Both the position numbers and the translations under genes were made by a program. This document shows positions 18,448 to 18,579 of a DNA stretch of 18,579 nucleotides, piece by piece (the stretch's first letter is position 1; the number at the start of each line of letters is the position of its first letter). The stretch is from assembly GCA_014084085.1 (NCBI GenBank), contig NPFB01000198.1, positions 19,109 through 37,687 on the forward strand. Direction: 5' to 3'. Below the pieces are notes generated by a model. That model was not told the origin of the DNA. It saw only the letters and a program-made list of their open reading frames with translations, and searched no databases. This DNA comes from Hondaea fermentalgiana (Eukaryota; Sar; Bigyra; Thraustochytrida; Thraustochytriidae).

Positions 18448-18579
18448 CTTGCTCGCGAGCTAGCTCGCGCGCGCGCACAGCGCGCGTCCGTCGCCGGGAT
18501 CCGATGGATCGCGGCGCCGCGGCCTCGTTTCTCGCCCCGGCGCGCGAAGAGGGGCCGGCCCGACGCAGACCGCGCTCGC
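18448..18579. promoter_or_regulatory. Upstream region of the ABC1 kinase gene
   Basis: This is GC-rich sequence (many CpG and CGCG runs) immediately before the kinase start codon, ending at the window edge. It presumably contains the promoter and 5' UTR. No TATA-like element is visible. Confidence 0.3.

Overview
This is a piece of a compact eukaryotic nuclear genome, most likely a protist. It carries short (60-115 bp) spliceosomal introns with GT..AG borders, eukaryote-type multidomain receptors, an ABC1/UbiB-type kinase and a TMEM8/myomaker-like membrane protein. There is no ribosome-binding-site or operon logic. Dense gene packing and mostly intronless neighbours with moderate GC would suit a stramenopile such as a labyrinthulomycete (thraustochytrid). 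That assignment is inference only.

The left two thirds (1 to 11891, all minus strand) is a head-to-tail tandem array of three paralogous genes, called A, B and C here. Each encodes a short N-terminal segment, 6 or 7 leucine-rich repeats of the 28-residue ribonuclease-inhibitor/NLRC3 type, a Roc GTPase domain, a COR-like region and a C-terminal TIR domain. A is cut by the left window edge inside the COR region. B and C are complete by my splice reconstruction (1093 and 1091 residues). The LRR part is built from single-repeat exons, usually 84 bp. All 22 introns inferred in the three genes are phase 2. The Roc-COR-TIR part is one large exon. A and B share about 1220 bp without a visible mismatch, while their LRR exons are strongly diverged, which points to recent gene conversion or unequal exchange. 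The combination of sensor-like repeats, a GTPase switch and a TIR effector resembles NLR immune receptors, but uses a Roco switch instead of an NB-ARC/NACHT one.

The right third (12415 to 18447) holds four apparently intronless genes: a PLP-dependent threonine aldolase (minus), a 624-residue unrecognised helical protein (plus, divergent from the aldolase across a very short gap), a 7-TM TMEM8/myomaker-like protein (minus, convergent with it, 35 bp between stops) and an ABC1/ADCK-type atypical kinase (minus). They look like ordinary housekeeping neighbours and show no functional link to the array.

The gaps between genes hold low-complexity DNA: a 51/58-bp tandem repeat upstream of A, a pyrimidine-rich tract upstream of B, a 40-bp alternating purine-pyrimidine tract upstream of C, and a tetranucleotide microsatellite near 16.3 kb. 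I found no tRNA, rRNA, CRISPR array or transposon.
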